Shown: positions 60,501-63,500 of the stretch, one piece after another
Position numbering within the stretch: position 1 is the first letter of the stretch
Layout of the letters: each line of letters opens with the position of its first letter
Source of the DNA: Plazaster borealis
Taxonomy: Eukaryota > Echinodermata > Asteroidea > Forcipulatida > Labidiasteridae
Assembly (NCBI GenBank): GCA_021014325.1
Contig: CM037462.1
Coordinates: 12,878,501 to 12,942,500 of the forward strand
DNA length: 64,000 bases
Direction of reading: 5' to 3'
Made by a program: the position numbers and the translations under genes
Notes under the pieces: generated by a model
The model's input: only the letters and a program-made list of their open reading frames with translations
Database searches by the model: none
Told to the model about the DNA's origin: nothing

Positions 60501-63500
60501 AGCTTCTACAGCCTGTCTAACCATGTGTACAGCATCATCAGGGGACATCGCCAACACAGGAGGGCGCTCTTACTGTGCTTACTCAACCTATTCGATGAAC
60601 AAGCTGTAAGAATTAATCCTAAACTTTGACTAATTGTCCCCTTGATGTCTTTTTGTTTTAATGGTTAAAGTTTCTAAAACATTGGTTGCTGTAATTTACA
60701 TTGGACTCAAAGCACAGTTGTTCATTTCATACCACTACGTTTATTTTAAAGATAGGGTCATACTTTGGTAATGACCCTGAACAAAAATTTTTGTAATTTC
60801 TAAGATGGTCATGGAAGTAAGCATTCTCCGAATGATTTCGTCTGAAAGCCTCTGTTGATTAGAAATCAATAAAAGTTTGTCAACAAATTTGAATCTCCAA
60901 AACTCATCTCAAGGGGAGGTTTGGAAATTCAAATTTCTGTGGTATTCGATTGTGAATGCTGCGGCTAGAGATGCGGTTGTTACCTGCTGTCACCTCGCTA
61001 AATGTGGATGGATTTGACATTCTACATGAAAATATTGTGACAGTTTGTTGATGTTTTTTCAAAAAGTAGACACTGTATTCATAATTTTTAACAGTTGACT
61101 TTTATTGTATCTTTCTTGATAATTGTGCCCATAAGTCAGCATTATGTTGACACAAACAAATCTTTGACCCTACCTTTATGGAGAGTGGATGAAACAGTGT
61201 AGATTCGTGCATCAGACGATTGAGCGAAGGTGACTACATTGTATATGAATGAATTTACACTTTGGTGTCAATTCTCTGGCTTAAACTATTTCCCCAAATT
61301 GTTTTATTCCATCTGTTCATTTATGTCCTCTTCATGTATATTTGTAAATGATTTTGTGCACAATTTTTTATTTATCTTGCAAAATGTGTTTTGTATTCGT
61401 TGTATGAAAATTGCTTCAAATTTTCCTTTGTTTACAAATTTTAAAATCCGACTGCCTTTTTTTACAAGGTTAATTGTTTTGTTAACAAATGTCTTTTTCC
61501 TATTGAACAGATTTTTGTAGATTCTTCAAAATAATCTTTACTTTCCTCAGTGGTGTATCATCATGGAAATTTGTACTGATTTGTTTTTAGAAATCTTGTA
61601 AAAGTATGTCAACCGATCAAAGAGGTGAAAATTAAAGAATAGAAAAAACACCACTGAGATCAACTAACCCTTTTTTGGAATGAATTTCGTTAATGTGATT
61701 TTGGGGGGGTTCATTGTTTCATGACAGAAAACCGAACTAGATCTTCTTGTGTTTGTTGCCGACAACCTTGCCTACTTCCCGTATGTGAATCAAGATGAGC
61801 CTCTGTTTGTCATGCATCACATTGAGATTACAGTATCCGTCTCTGGAGCCAATCTACTGCAGACCTTCAAAGATGTAAGTGTCCAACCATTAGAAACTAC
61901 TTAATAATCGCTTCTGCCATTTTTGTCAAGGCTCATGGTAATCAAGGGCTTATTTCAAAACATGGGCCCAATTTCATAGAGCTGCTTAAAGGTATTGTAC
62001 ACGTTTGGTAATGACTCAAAACAAATATTAGCATAAAAACTTACTTGGTAACAAGCAACAGAGAGCTGTTGATAGTATAAAACATTTTAGGAAACGACTC
62101 CCTCTGAAGTAACGTAGTTTTTGAGAAAGAGGTAATTTCTCACTAAAATAATAAAAACTTCTTGCAAGAAGTTTTTATTATTCTATCTGAAAGCACACAA
62201 ATTTGTACAACAAGGGTGTTTTTTTCTTTTTCTTGCAACTTCGATGACCAATTGAGCCCAAATTTTCACTGGCTTGTTATTTTATGCATATGTTGGGATA
62301 CACCAAGTGAGAACACTGGTCTTTGACAATTTCCAAACGTGTTCAGTGCCTTTAAGCACAAAAAGTAGCTAAGCACAACACAATTATGCTCACCAGAATA
62401 AGGTTACCAGCCAAAATACCATGTCACATGCACAATTTCTGACTGGTATCCTGACAAGTTGTGCTAAGCACAACATTCCTAAGCAAAATTGTCTGCTTTA
62501 ACAGCTCTATGAAATTTGGCCGTGGGCTTAGGCTTTCTCTCCGTCTCCGTCTCTGGGCTCTGATGTCGGAAACATTGCAAAATGTACACTGTTCTGAAAT
62601 AGATGACGGAGCCGAAGCCAAGGCTTGGGAAAAGACCTGAGTGAGGTTTGCGGAGACACGGTATACATAAATCTCTCTATGATTGGTGGTGGTTCTGAAA
62701 AGAACCCAGTGGTTTAACAACTCTGATCTGATCATCTTCGGGAGAATGCTGGACTATGTTGCTTTAAGTACTGCCAGTGAGGTTTAGCTTACGTGTAGGC
62801 TTAGTTGTTAAACTACCAGTTCTTTTCAGAACCACCACAACTCATTGGGAGATTTTTGTACATGCCGTCTCCGCAAACCATACTAGATTGTTTTCCCACC
62901 ATGCCAAGTTTTTCAAATCTTACTTAAGGCTCATGTTGAACAAATAAACTCATTCTTGTAATCATTGTTGTATTTTTTCATAATTGTCGGCCAGGTTTTT
63001 GAATGAAAATTGTGCAAAATGTATTCTTTATATATATTTATTGATTGATTCTAAAATTTACTTCAATAAATTTGACTGAGCGCACGTAAAGAAAAGAAAA
63101 ATGTATCATCCCAAAGGATAAGATTTTAGTCTTGATTAATTCCCTCGTCTGTTTCTTCTTCAGTCTTTTCTGAAAAAGCAACCATCCCGGCCAGCTTCAC
63201 GGTCGTCGAGGTCCAGTGTGGACGGCAAGAAAGTTGATTTCAGCGACGATGAAGATGAAGATGAAGACATCCTCATGAGTAAGTCTCAGACTCAAGATTT
63301 CAGACACTAAACACGCCTGATTTTTCCTGATTTCAGAGTTATTTTCATTGATCTGCTTTTTTGCCTTGAGACTTTCTTGAAGATAGCAACTTGAAATTGA
63401 TGAGAAGAGAAAGATTTCCCATGATCTGGGCAAATCTCTACAACTTTATTTATAGCAATAATACAGAAGTCTTAGCGCAGGTATCTTACCAATAAGGTAC

